From Gymnodinialimonas sp. 57CJ19 (lineage in GTDB: Bacteria > Pseudomonadota > Alphaproteobacteria > Rhodobacterales > Rhodobacteraceae), in contig NZ_CP151587.1 in the NCBI RefSeq assembly GCF_038396845.1, forward strand, positions 2,888,001 through 2,952,000: a stretch of 64,000 nucleotides of DNA, written 5' to 3'. The number at the start of each line of letters is the position of its first letter. Position 1 is the first letter of the stretch. A program made the translations under genes and the position numbers. Of this stretch, positions 38,355-47,864 are shown piece after piece. A model generated the notes under the pieces. It made no database searches. It was not told the origin of the DNA and saw nothing but the letters and a program-made list of their open reading frames with translations.

Positions 38355-39064
38355 TGGGCAATGCCATCGTCTTCACCCTGCGCGGCCCGTGGCGCATCCC
38401 GATCCAGTTCGACATCAGCCTTCTGCTGCTCGCCGTGCTCTTCGCGATGCTCTTCATGGATCGCGGCATCGCCGCCGCCGCCATGGGCTTTTCGATGATC
38501 GTGGTGGCGATCTTGCTCCATGAACTGGGCCATGCGGCGGCATGCGTGGCCCAAGGCATCCCCGTTACGCGCATCGTGCTCTTTGGGGGCGGGGGGTTTT
38601 GTGAATACCACGCCCGTGTCAGCCCGCGCCAGACCGAGTTCATCGCCGTCGCGGGCCCCCTTGTGAACCTCGCGCTTTGGGCAATCATCACCCTGATCGT
38701 CCCCCTCACGATTGCCGAGCCTACGCCTGTCAACATCAACGGCACCCTGATCACCCCGCCTCAGGGCACGTCAGAGCTGACCCGTAACTTGGGCTTTTTC
38801 GCACAACTCAACCTGTTCCTCGCGCTGTTCAACCTGTTGCCAATCTTGCCGTTAGACGGCGGGCGGCTGCTGCATTCCTGGCTGCATCGCTACGTCCGCG
38901 CGGTCACTGCCAACAAGATCACCGGAGCCGTGGGCGTTATCTTCTCGATCCTGTGGATACCGCTGATGTTCGCCGCCTATTTCGCCTTCGGCTTCATTCT
39001 GCTGTTCTTCCCCAGCTTCATGCAAAGCTGGCGCATGATGCGCAGCGGTCAGGGGTTTTATTAA
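38354..39064 (+). CDS. Site-2 protease-like M50 family membrane metallopeptidase
   Basis: A 236-residue membrane protein with about six hydrophobic segments. The zinc motif HELGH is at residues 56-60 within VAILLHELGHAAA. The second metal ligand, Asp168, is in NLLPILPLDGGRLL. This is the compact rhomboid-like S2P core without PDZ or CBS domains. Such proteases cut membrane-bound substrates such as anti-sigma factors, but none is visible here. The stop-start overlap with the P450 gene implies a shared function or simply shared transcription. Confidence 0.9.
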   Translation: MGNAIVFTLRGPWRIPIQFDISLLLLAVLFAMLFMDRGIAAAAMGFSMIVVAILLHELGHAAACVAQGIPVTRIVLFGGGGFCEYHARVSPRQTEFIAVAGPLVNLALWAIITLIVPLTIAEPTPVNINGTLITPPQGTSELTRNLGFFAQLNLFLALFNLLPILPLDGGRLLHSWLHRYVRAVTANKITGAVGVIFSILWIPLMFAAYFAFGFILLFFPSFMQSWRMMRSGQGFY

Positions 39065-39083
39065 CCTGACCGCTGCCGCGCAG

Positions 39084-41975
39084 TTATTCCGCCGCGTGCT
39101 GCCGTGCCTCCAGCATCGGCCCGAGATAGCGCCCGGTGTGGCTTTCGGCCACTTTCGCCACCTGCTCCGGCGTGCCCTTGGCCACGATCTGCCCACCGCC
39201 ATCGCCACCCTCGGGGCCAATGTCGATGATGTGGTCGGCAGTTTTGATCACGTCGAGGTTATGTTCAATGACAACGACAGAATTCCCCTGATCCACCAAT
39301 TCATGCAGCACTTCCAACAGCTTACGCACGTCTTCAAAGTGCAGGCCCGTCGTCGGCTCGTCGAGGATATAGAGCGTGCGTCCCGTGGATTGCTTCGCCA
39401 GTTCCTTGGAAAGCTTCACCCGCTGCGCCTCACCGCCCGACAGTGTCGTGGCCTGCTGGCCGACCTTGATATAGCCCAGACCCACCCGCATCAGCGCGTC
39501 CATCTTCGAGCGGATCGAGGGCACCGCCTTGAAGAACTCCTGCGCGTCCTCCACCGTCATGTTCAGCACATCGGCGATGGACTTGCCCTTGAACTGCACC
39601 TCCAACGTCTCGCGGTTGTAGCGCTGGCCCCGGCAGGTCTCGCACTCCACGTAGACGTCTGGCAGGAAGTGCATCTCGATCTTGATCAGCCCGTCACCCT
39701 GACAGGCCTCGCACCGGCCGCCCTTCACGTTGAAACTGAACCGTCCCGGCCTGTAGCCCCGCGCCTTGGACTCGGGCAGCCCCGCAAACCAATCCCGGAT
39801 CGGCGTGAAGGCGCCGGTGTATGTCGCGGGGTTGGACCGTGGTGTGCGTCCGATGGCGCGCTGGTCGATGTCGATCACCTTGTCCAGATGCTCCAACCCC
39901 TTGATCGTCTCACACGGCGCCGGCGTCTGCCGCGCTCCGTTCAGCTTCATCGACGCCGTCTTGAACAACGTCTCGATTGTCAGCGTGGACTTGCCGCCCC
40001 CCGACACGCCCGTGACGCACACGAACTGCCCCAGCGGGTAATCCGCCGTGACATTCTGCAGGTTGTTGCCCGTGGCCTTCACCACCGTCAGCTTCTTCTT
40101 GTTGCCCTTGCGCCGCTTGGCCGGAATCGCGATCTCGCGCCGTCCTGCCAGATAATCCCCAGTGATCGAGTTGGGGTTGGCAATCAGGTCGTCGGGCGTG
40201 CCTTCACCCACCACCTGCCCGCCATGCACCCCCGCACCCGGGCCGATATCGAAGACGTAATCCGCCTCGCGGATCGCCTCTTCGTCATGCTCCACCACGA
40301 TCACCGTATTGCCCTGATCGCGCAGGTTCTTCAGCGTCGTCAGCAGCCGGTCGTTATCACGCTGATGCAACCCGATCGAGGGTTCATCCAGCACGTACAA
40401 CACCCCCGTCAGGCCCGAGCCGATCTGCGACGCCAGCCGAATACGCTGCGCTTCACCGCCCGACAAAGTGCCCGCGTTGCGCGATAGCGTAAGGTATTGA
40501 AGCCCCACATTGTTAAGAAACCCCAAACGCTCACGGATTTCCTTCAAGATCGCGCGGGCAACCTCGTTTTTCTGCTTCGTCAGGCTTTCGGGCACGGTTT
40601 CGCACCATGCGAAGGCCTCGGAAATCGACATTTGCACCACCTGGCCCACGTGGAGGCCCGCGATCTTTACCGCCAGCGCTTCAGGGCGCAGACGATAGCC
40701 GCCGCAGTCGCCGCAGGGGCGGTTGTTCTGGAACCGCTCAAATTCTTCCCTGATCCACGCGCTATCGGTTTCGCGATAGCGGCGCTCCATATTGGGGATG
40801 ACGCCTTCAAAGGTGCGCTCAACCTGGTAAACGCGTCCGCCTTCGTCGTAGCGGAATTGGATTTCCTCCTCCCCCGATCCGCGCAGGAAAACCTGCTGGA
40901 TCTTCGGGTCCAGGTCTTTCCATTTTGTCTTCGGCGCAAAGCCGTAATGCTTGGCGATAGCTTCGATCGTTTGCACGAAATAGGGGGATTTTCCCTTACG
41001 CCACGGGGCGATAGCGCCATCTTCAAGGGACAGGGCCTTGTCGGGTACCATCAGACCCTCGTCGAAAAACAGCTCCATCCCCAAGCCGTCGCACGACGGG
41101 CAGGCGCCAAACGGCGCGTTAAACGAGAACAAGCGCGGCTCGATCTCGGGGATGGTGAATCCGCTGACGGGACAGGCGAATTTCTCGCTGAAGGTGAACC
41201 GCTGCGGCTCCTCCCTGTCGCCCTCTTGGGGCGCCTGGTCCTCGCCGCTTCGCTGTGCCAGTTCCAGCACCGCGATGCCGTCGGCCAGATCCAGCGCGGT
41301 GCGAAAGCTGTCGGCCAACCGTGTTTCCGTACCTTCGCGCACCACGATCCGGTCCACGACAACATCAATGTCGTGGCGGAATTTCTTGTCGAGGGTCGGC
41401 GGCTCGTCCAATTCGTAGAAGGCGCCGTCGACTTTAACCCTTTGGAAACCTTGCTTGCGTAGTTCTAGGAATTCCTTGCGATATTCGCCTTTGCGGTCGC
41501 GCACTATGGGGGCGAGCAAATAGGCGCGTGTGCCTTCCTCCATCGCCATGACGCGGTCGACCATATCCTGCACCTGTTGCGCCTCGATCGGCAGGCCGGT
41601 GGCGGGGCTGAAGGGCGTGCCCGCGCGCGCAAAAAGCAGGCGCAGATAGTCGTAGATTTCGGTGACGGTGCCCACGGTGGAACGGGGGTTCTTGGAGGTC
41701 GTCTTTTGCTCGATCGAAATTGCGGGGCTCAGGCCGCTGATGTGATCGACGTCGGGTTTCTCCATCATATCAAGGAATTGGCGTGCATAAGCGGACAGCG
41801 ATTCAACGTAGCGGCGCTGACCCTCGGCGTAGATCGTGTCAAACGCGATGGAGGATTTGCCCGAGCCCGACAGACCTGTAATCACCACGAGCTTGTCGCG
41901 GGGAATATCAAGGTCGATGTTCTTGAGGTTGTGTTCGCGCGCGCCGCGCACCTCGATGTTCTTCAACTCGGCCAT
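39084..41975 (-). CDS. uvrA: Excinuclease ABC subunit A
   Basis: A 963-residue DNA damage-recognition ATPase of nucleotide excision repair. It has two ABC modules: GLSGSGKSS near residue 34 and GVSGGGKST near residue 655, with signatures [12 protein letters not shown] and [12 protein letters not shown]. Zinc-binding Cys clusters occur in GACPSCDG and in [11 protein letters not shown] and [10 protein letters not shown]. The length is normal. An SOS box lies 68 nt upstream, in line with the known DNA-damage induction of uvrA. Confidence 0.97.
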   Translation of the reverse strand: MAELKNIEVRGAREHNLKNIDLDIPRDKLVVITGLSGSGKSSIAFDTIYAEGQRRYVESLSAYARQFLDMMEKPDVDHISGLSPAISIEQKTTSKNPRSTVGTVTEIYDYLRLLFARAGTPFSPATGLPIEAQQVQDMVDRVMAMEEGTRAYLLAPIVRDRKGEYRKEFLELRKQGFQRVKVDGAFYELDEPPTLDKKFRHDIDVVVDRIVVREGTETRLADSFRTALDLADGIAVLELAQRSGEDQAPQEGDREEPQRFTFSEKFACPVSGFTIPEIEPRLFSFNAPFGACPSCDGLGMELFFDEGLMVPDKALSLEDGAIAPWRKGKSPYFVQTIEAIAKHYGFAPKTKWKDLDPKIQQVFLRGSGEEEIQFRYDEGGRVYQVERTFEGVIPNMERRYRETDSAWIREEFERFQNNRPCGDCGGYRLRPEALAVKIAGLHVGQVVQMSISEAFAWCETVPESLTKQKNEVARAILKEIRERLGFLNNVGLQYLTLSRNAGTLSGGEAQRIRLASQIGSGLTGVLYVLDEPSIGLHQRDNDRLLTTLKNLRDQGNTVIVVEHDEEAIREADYVFDIGPGAGVHGGQVVGEGTPDDLIANPNSITGDYLAGRREIAIPAKRRKGNKKKLTVVKATGNNLQNVTADYPLGQFVCVTGVSGGGKSTLTIETLFKTASMKLNGARQTPAPCETIKGLEHLDKVIDIDQRAIGRTPRSNPATYTGAFTPIRDWFAGLPESKARGYRPGRFSFNVKGGRCEACQGDGLIKIEMHFLPDVYVECETCRGQRYNRETLEVQFKGKSIADVLNMTVEDAQEFFKAVPSIRSKMDALMRVGLGYIKVGQQATTLSGGEAQRVKLSKELAKQSTGRTLYILDEPTTGLHFEDVRKLLEVLHELVDQGNSVVVIEHNLDVIKTADHIIDIGPEGGDGGGQIVAKGTPEQVAKVAESHTGRYLGPMLEARQHAAE

Positions 41976-42042
41976 ATCCGCCCCCGATTAACTGTGCGGT
42001 TACACATAGGTGCTACTGTCCGAGTCTCCAACAGAAAAAGAG

Positions 42043-42057
42043 GAACAAATTAAGAAC
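42043..42057 (-). promoter_or_regulatory. LexA (SOS) box upstream of uvrA
   Basis: On the minus strand GTTCTTAATTTGTTC is an exact GTTC-N7-GTTC. It overlaps the stop codon of the upstream MFS gene (TAA at 42050-42052) and lies 68 nt before the uvrA start. Confidence 0.75.
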
Positions 42058-43162
42058 GGGCGGCGCGATACGCAAGGAAGGTGACAACTGCCGCCACGAT
42101 ACAGACGCCAATCGCCACGGGAAGGTAGGCCGCAGACCCAAGGGCTGCCAGAACCGGCGTGCCGGTGAACGTCCCGATGTTGCCCAATTGCGCAAGGGCT
42201 CCGTTGGACAGGGCGCGGTCGTCGTCGGCCTCGTTCAGCCAGGGCACGGCCGCGAAACCCGCGCCCGCCGTGACGCCGCTGCACAGCATGGCGAGGATCA
42301 GGACATAGGGCGCCGCGGCGCCCCCCAGAAGCGTGAGCGAAAACAGAAGCGCCATCGCCGCGAAGGTCGTGGGCACCAGCGTTCCGGGCGTGAACCAGCG
42401 GATCAGCACCCCGGCAAGCAACGACCCCAGGATGCCCGCCAGCGGAAGGATAGGGGCAAGCCATAACGCGCCAAGGGCCAGCGGAAGGAATGTCACCAGC
42501 GCCAGAAACAACATCGCGTAAATGCCGTGGCCCAATGCGGGCGCGAAAAGGCGCGGGGTGGCGTAGATCGTCAGGTGATCGGACAATCGCGGCAACGGGC
42601 GGCGCACCGCCACGACGCCACGGGGCAGCATGGCCGTAAGAACGCAAAACATCAGGCCCGCAAAGACCGCGTGGCCACCGTAGGCCAGCACCAGATTATC
42701 GCCCATCAGCAGGGCCGCGACGGAGAAACCGACACCAAAGAAGGTGGCCCAAAGGCCCATGACCAGACCTCGGTCCTTGGGGGCGGCAAGACGCGCCATC
42801 AATGTGGGCACGGCCACGACCAGCACCAGATGTCCTGCGCCTTCGATGACCCGCAGCGCCATAAAGGCTTGGAATGGCGGCAAAAAGGCCTCGGCCCCGC
42901 CCACAATTGCGGAGGCCGCCAACGCCATCAGGATCGCGCGGCGCGGGCCGATACTGGCGGTGATCCCCCCCGCCATGACCCCAAAGAGGATGCCCATGAC
43001 CGCCACGCCCGACACCGCGAAGGCGACGGGCCAGCCCGGATAGGCCTCAGCCAGGGCCGTCAACGTCAGGGAGATTTTGGAAAACTGCATCCCCGCGATC
43101 AACCCGGTCAGATATAATGCCGCGATCAGCGGCCAGGGGGTGCGGGTCTCGGAAAGGGTCAT
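42050..43162 (-). CDS. MFS transporter
   Basis: A 370-residue inner-membrane protein, short for the superfamily, with about 11-12 hydrophobic helices. The loop between helices 2 and 3 reads GGITASIGPRRAILMA, an MFS motif A variant. The substrate is not evident. It is divergent from the VWA-repeat gene at 43329. The gap to uvrA is 74 nt on the same strand, and its stop codon lies inside the uvrA SOS box. Confidence 0.85.
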   Translation of the reverse strand: MTLSETRTPWPLIAALYLTGLIAGMQFSKISLTLTALAEAYPGWPVAFAVSGVAVMGILFGVMAGGITASIGPRRAILMALAASAIVGGAEAFLPPFQAFMALRVIEGAGHLVLVVAVPTLMARLAAPKDRGLVMGLWATFFGVGFSVAALLMGDNLVLAYGGHAVFAGLMFCVLTAMLPRGVVAVRRPLPRLSDHLTIYATPRLFAPALGHGIYAMLFLALVTFLPLALGALWLAPILPLAGILGSLLAGVLIRWFTPGTLVPTTFAAMALLFSLTLLGGAAAPYVLILAMLCSGVTAGAGFAAVPWLNEADDDRALSNGALAQLGNIGTFTGTPVLAALGSAAYLPVAIGVCIVAAVVTFLAYRAARS

Positions 43163-43328
43163 GGGGTTGCATCGTCCGATTTCGCGCCGCCGTCAAGCAA
43201 ACGCAGCGCCCTGTTCCAATGGCAGGAAAACCCGCCCTATGCGGCACGCCCCGAACACGTTACCGTGAACGGGAATGGCCGGAGTTCGCCCGGTCCCTGC
43301 CCCATTTGTCTAGAACGGATGACTTTTT

Positions 43329-46300
43329 ATGCGCGCGTTTTTCCTCGCCCTGTTTACACTCCTCATGCTTCCCCTTGCAGCCTTGGCGCAATCAGCGGAT
43401 CGGCCCAACACGATTTTGGTGTTGGACGGTTCTGGCTCCATGTGGGGGCAGATTGATGGGGTCAATAAAATCGTTATCGCGCGGGAAGTTATCGCTGAAA
43501 TGCTGGCCGACATGGCCGACGATGTCTCTCTTGGTCTGACGGTTTATGGCCATCGCCAACGGGGCAGCTGCACGGATATTGAGACGATCGTTTCCCCCGC
43601 CCCCGGCACTCAGGATGAAATCCTCGCCGCTGTGAACGCGATCAACCCGCGCGGGCGCACACCGATGACCGACGCCGTTATCGCCGCCGCGCAATCGCTG
43701 CGCTCCACCGAAGAGGCCGCGACAGTGATCCTTGTCTCCGACGGGATCGAGAACTGTAACCCTGATCCCTGCGCCATCGCCGCCGAACTGGAAGCCACGG
43801 GCGTGGATTTCACCGCCCATGTGATCGGTTTCGATGTCGCCTCCGAGCCCGAGGCGCGGGCGCAGATGCAGTGCATTGCCGACAACACCGGCGGGCAGTT
43901 TCTGACCGCCGACAACGCGACAGAGCTAGGCGAAGCCCTTGAAACCGTTGTCGCAATCGCCCCCACTCCCATGCGGATCGAGGCGCAGGTTCTGCCCGAA
44001 GGCGCCCTGCCCACCCGCCCCGTCAGCTGGACACTTCTGGGCACCGATGGCGATACCGTCAGCACCGGCATCCAAGGCCCCGCCATCGACGTGAGCCTGT
44101 TCCCCGGCACCTACATCGCCCAAGCGACCCGGACGGAACCCAACGGCCCGCAGACTTATCAAACCTCCTTCACCGTGATCGACGGCCAGACAGACCTCGT
44201 CATCGTCGCCATGCCTCCGATCATCGACACCTCGCAAATCACCTTCACCGCCCGCGTGCGGCCCGACATGTCGGTGCCCGCCTCGCAACTGGCGTGGACG
44301 CTGTTTGACAGCGCTGACACGGCGCTTCTTGGCCCCGTCGTGGCCCCCGGCGGCAACGTGGCGCTTTTGCCCGGCGACTACCGCCTGGAGGTGGAGCGCG
44401 CCAACGCCGGCACCCGCCACGAGGCCCGCTTCACGGTCGAGCCCAACACCCCGCAAGAGGTCATCGTTCCCCTGCCCGCCCTCACCGTGGAAATCGACTT
44501 TGTCGCTCGCATCGGCAGCGTCGGCGGCGTGACCATCACCGACCCGGTCATCTGGGATGTGGAGCCGCTGCAAACCAACCCCGTCACCTCCAACCCTGCC
44601 ACCTTCCAGATGTCGCGCGGCGCCTACCGCGTCACCGCCTACTGGACCGCTCAGGAGATCGAGCAAAGCGTTGACTTCGTGGTCGTGGATCAACCGCGTC
44701 AGATCGTCGTGGTCTTCCCCGAGCCCGTGCCCCAGGCCAGCCTCACCGCCGTGGGTCAGGCCCGCGCGGGCGATACCATCGAAGTGGCGTGGACCGGCCC
44801 CGGGGCCGAGGGCGACTGGATCGGCTTCTACCCGACCGCGAACACCTCCAACCACAGCTATGACGCCCTCACCCCCCGCCTTTCCCCGGCCGAGGGCAAC
44901 CCCCAGCGCATGCGCGTCCCGCCGCTGCCCGGCACCTACGAGTTGCGCTATATCCTGGCCGAGAATGGCCGCCAGGTTCTGGCCCGCCTGCCCTTCGAAG
45001 TTCTGCCCCAACCCGCCTCGGTCGAGGCCGCCTCCGGCATCGCGGGCGACACCGGCACCGTGACCTGGACCGGCCCCAATTTCTCCGATGACTGGATCGG
45101 CTACTACCGCGTCGATGATACCGCCTCCCACAGCTATGATGCGCTGACCCGGGTGCAGCTGAATGGCGAAACCTCCCCCACGGCGCTGAATTACCCCGCC
45201 GAAGCAGGCACTTATGAACTGCGCTACGTGATGGCGCTTGGCCGAACCGTGCTGGCGCGCCAGATCGTCGAAGTGACAGAGGTGCAGGCAACCCTGACCA
45301 CCTCTGCCACCGGCACCGCAGGCGCTCAGGCCGAGGTTGGCTGGACCGGGCCCGCCTATGACGGCGACTGGATCGGCTTCATCGATCCTGCTGACACCTC
45401 CAACCACTCCTACGATTTCGCCACCCGCGTGGCAGTGGCCGAGGGCAACCCCGTCCGCCTCAACTACCCCGCCGCTCCCGGCACCTACGAATTGCGCTAT
45501 ATCCAGCGTCAGGGCCGTCAGGTGCTGGCCCGGATGACCGTCGAAGTGACAGAGGTGCAGGCAACCCTCACCACCGCCGCCACAGGCATCGCGGGCGCGC
45601 AGGCCGAGGTCGGCTGGACCGGTCCCGCCTATGACGGCGACTGGATCGGCTTCATCGATCCCGCTGACACCTCCAACCACTCCTACGACTTCGCTACCCG
45701 CGTGGCAGTGGCGGAGGGCAACCCCGTCCGCCTCAACTACCCCGCTGCTCCCGGCACGTACGAGTTGCGCTATATCCAGCGTCAGGGCCGTCAGGTGCTA
45801 GCTCGGATGACCGTCGAAGTGACAGAGGTGCAGGCAACCCTGACCACCGCCGCTACAGGCGAGACCGGGCAATTCGCGGAAGTCGGCTGGACGGGCCCCG
45901 CCTATGACCGCGACTGGATCGGCTTTATCGACCCCGCTGACACCTCGAACCACAGTTACGATTTCGCGACCCGTGCGGCGGTGGCCGAGGGCAATCCCCT
46001 GCGTCTGCAATATCCCGCAACGCCCGGCACGTATGAGCTGCGATACATCCAGTACCAGGGCCGGCAGGTGCTGGCGCGGATGACGGTCGAGGTCTCAGAG
46101 GCTGACGCCGCGCTGACCCTGCCCGACACCGCCGTGGCCGGATCAATGATCGAGGTTGCATGGGTCGGGCCGGACGCGCCGCGCGACTATATCGGTATTG
46201 GCCCCGATGGCGCTTCCGGTGGCGCACAGTGGCAGAACTACACCCGCACGGCAGACGGCAATCCGCTGCAATTGCAGGTGCCGCCCACGCCGGGCACATA

Positions 46301-47702
46301 CCGGGTGCAGTACTTCCTGCATCAGGGCAACACGAGCCTTTTGTCTGCGCTGCTTACCGTCACCCCGGCTGAAGCCAGCGTGACCCTGCCGGCCAGCGCG
46401 GTGGCGGGCTCGACTGTCGAAGTGGGTTGGACCGGGCCGAATTATCATCGCGATTACATCGGCATCGGCCCCGCTGGCGCTTCCGGCGGCGCGCAGTGGC
46501 AGAACTACAGCCGCACCGCCGACGGCAATCCGGTGCAGCTTTTGGTCCCGTCCGAGCCGGGTACCTATGAAGTTTCGTACTTCATGAACCAGGGCAATAC
46601 CGAGCTTGCCACCGCCACGCTGGAGGTCACGTCGGTCGGGGCCTCCATCACCGCACCGGCAACAGCCGTGGCAGGCTCGACGATCGAGCTTGCTTGGACC
46701 GGGCCGGATTATCACCGCGATTACATCGGCATCGGCCCCGTGGACGCGACCGGCGGCGAACGCTGGCAGAACTACACGCGCACCGAAGAAGGCCCGATCC
46801 TGCGTCTGCAAACGCCCCCTGAGGCGGGCGAATACGTGATCCGCTATTTCCTCAACCAAGACCGCTCGGTTCTGGCCGAAGCACGGATCACCCTGACCGA
46901 GGCTGCATCTTCCATTACCGCACCGACGACGGCGGTTGCGGGGTCAGTCATCGAGGTTGCATGGACCGGGCCGGATTATCACCGCGATTTCATCGGCATC
47001 GGCCCCGTGGGCGCGACCGGCGGCGAACGCTGGCAAAACTACACGCGCACCGAAGAAGGCTCTCCGCTCATGCTGCTGACACCGCCCGAGGCGGGCACCT
47101 ATGTCATCCGCTACTTCGTGGATCAGGATCGAGTGGTGCAGGCCGAGGCGGAAATCACCCTCACCGCGCCCGCCGCGACACTCACGGCTCCGACAACGGC
47201 GCCCGTGGGTTCCGTGGTCGAGCTTGGCTGGACCGGGCCGGATTATCATCGTGACTTCATCGCCATCGGGGCCGTTGGGGCCACGGGCGGTGCGCAATGG
47301 CAGAACTACACCCGTACCAGTGAAGGCTCTCCCCTGACATTGCTGATGCCGACAGAGCCCGGCGAATACCTGATCCGCTACTTCATTGATCAGGACCGCG
47401 TAGCGATTGCCGAAGTTCCAATGACCCTCACCGATGTCACGGCAACCCTCGCGGCCCCCACCGTCGCTCCTGCCGGAGGTACGGTAGAGGTTCAATGGAC
47501 CGGGCCTGACTATCACCGTGACTTCATCGGTTTGGGTCTTGTCGGGGCCACCGGCGGCGGCCAGTGGCAAAGCTATGCTCGCACAAGCGAGGGCAGCACG
47601 GTCACCCTAAACGTGCCAGAGACGCCGGGTTCATATGTGCTGCGCTACTTCATGGACCAGGATCGCCGCGCGATTGCAGAGTTGCCGATCACGGTGCAGT
47701 AG
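43329..47702 (+). CDS. Giant secreted VWA protein with 11 tandem ~90-residue repeats
   Basis: A 1457-residue protein with a signal peptide (residues 1-21, ending AALAQS). A von Willebrand A domain (about 27-210) has an intact MIDAS start: Asp33, Ser35 and Ser37 in LDGSGSMWG, with later ligands near RGRTPMTDAV and VSDGIENC. A linker of about 260 residues with three Ig-like segments follows. Then come 11 tandem repeats from residue 469, each with a W-x-GP, a D-[WYF]-IG core and a C-terminal [TS]Y-x-[LIV]-R/Q-Y strand. Repeats 1-5 share DWIGFIDPADTSNHSYDFAT; repeats 6-11 share HRDYIGIGPVGATGGERWQN. There is no C-terminal anchor. It may be an adhesin or matrix protein. Confidence 0.85.
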   Translation: MRAFFLALFTLLMLPLAALAQSADRPNTILVLDGSGSMWGQIDGVNKIVIAREVIAEMLADMADDVSLGLTVYGHRQRGSCTDIETIVSPAPGTQDEILAAVNAINPRGRTPMTDAVIAAAQSLRSTEEAATVILVSDGIENCNPDPCAIAAELEATGVDFTAHVIGFDVASEPEARAQMQCIADNTGGQFLTADNATELGEALETVVAIAPTPMRIEAQVLPEGALPTRPVSWTLLGTDGDTVSTGIQGPAIDVSLFPGTYIAQATRTEPNGPQTYQTSFTVIDGQTDLVIVAMPPIIDTSQITFTARVRPDMSVPASQLAWTLFDSADTALLGPVVAPGGNVALLPGDYRLEVERANAGTRHEARFTVEPNTPQEVIVPLPALTVEIDFVARIGSVGGVTITDPVIWDVEPLQTNPVTSNPATFQMSRGAYRVTAYWTAQEIEQSVDFVVVDQPRQIVVVFPEPVPQASLTAVGQARAGDTIEVAWTGPGAEGDWIGFYPTANTSNHSYDALTPRLSPAEGNPQRMRVPPLPGTYELRYILAENGRQVLARLPFEVLPQPASVEAASGIAGDTGTVTWTGPNFSDDWIGYYRVDDTASHSYDALTRVQLNGETSPTALNYPAEAGTYELRYVMALGRTVLARQIVEVTEVQATLTTSATGTAGAQAEVGWTGPAYDGDWIGFIDPADTSNHSYDFATRVAVAEGNPVRLNYPAAPGTYELRYIQRQGRQVLARMTVEVTEVQATLTTAATGIAGAQAEVGWTGPAYDGDWIGFIDPADTSNHSYDFATRVAVAEGNPVRLNYPAAPGTYELRYIQRQGRQVLARMTVEVTEVQATLTTAATGETGQFAEVGWTGPAYDRDWIGFIDPADTSNHSYDFATRAAVAEGNPLRLQYPATPGTYELRYIQYQGRQVLARMTVEVSEADAALTLPDTAVAGSMIEVAWVGPDAPRDYIGIGPDGASGGAQWQNYTRTADGNPLQLQVPPTPGTYRVQYFLHQGNTSLLSALLTVTPAEASVTLPASAVAGSTVEVGWTGPNYHRDYIGIGPAGASGGAQWQNYSRTADGNPVQLLVPSEPGTYEVSYFMNQGNTELATATLEVTSVGASITAPATAVAGSTIELAWTGPDYHRDYIGIGPVDATGGERWQNYTRTEEGPILRLQTPPEAGEYVIRYFLNQDRSVLAEARITLTEAASSITAPTTAVAGSVIEVAWTGPDYHRDFIGIGPVGATGGERWQNYTRTEEGSPLMLLTPPEAGTYVIRYFVDQDRVVQAEAEITLTAPAATLTAPTTAPVGSVVELGWTGPDYHRDFIAIGAVGATGGAQWQNYTRTSEGSPLTLLMPTEPGEYLIRYFIDQDRVAIAEVPMTLTDVTATLAAPTVAPAGGTVEVQWTGPDYHRDFIGLGLVGATGGGQWQSYARTSEGSTVTLNVPETPGSYVLRYFMDQDRRAIAELPITVQ
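44733..47702 (+). repeat. Protein-coding tandem repeats, 11 copies
   Basis: Repeats of 264-279 nt lie inside the VWA gene. Copies 3 and 4 (45282-45554 and 45555-45827) differ by two residues in 91 and are nearly identical in DNA. Copy 5 (45828-46100) is close behind. Copies 6-11 form a second subfamily of 88-89 residues. Homogenised DNA makes this region prone to length change and assembly collapse. Confidence 0.88.
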
Positions 47703-47748
47703 AGCGGCAAAACGGGCGGCACAATTCGCCGCCCTCATGCCGAGACGA

Positions 47749-47787
47749 AGAAAGAGGGGCCACACATCCGTGGCCCCTCTTTTTTCT
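47749..47787. terminator. Bidirectional intrinsic terminator
   Basis: A stem of AGAGGGGCCAC against GTGGCCCCTCT has A-runs on the left and T-runs on the right. It lies between the VWA gene (plus) and lpdA (minus) and can end both. Confidence 0.9.
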
Positions 47788-47864
47788 TGTATAACAATGT
47801 GAATATCGAGTGTTTGCAGTCCCTTAAGATGTGTGCTCAAGCGTGAGCACCCCGGGTTCGCACC

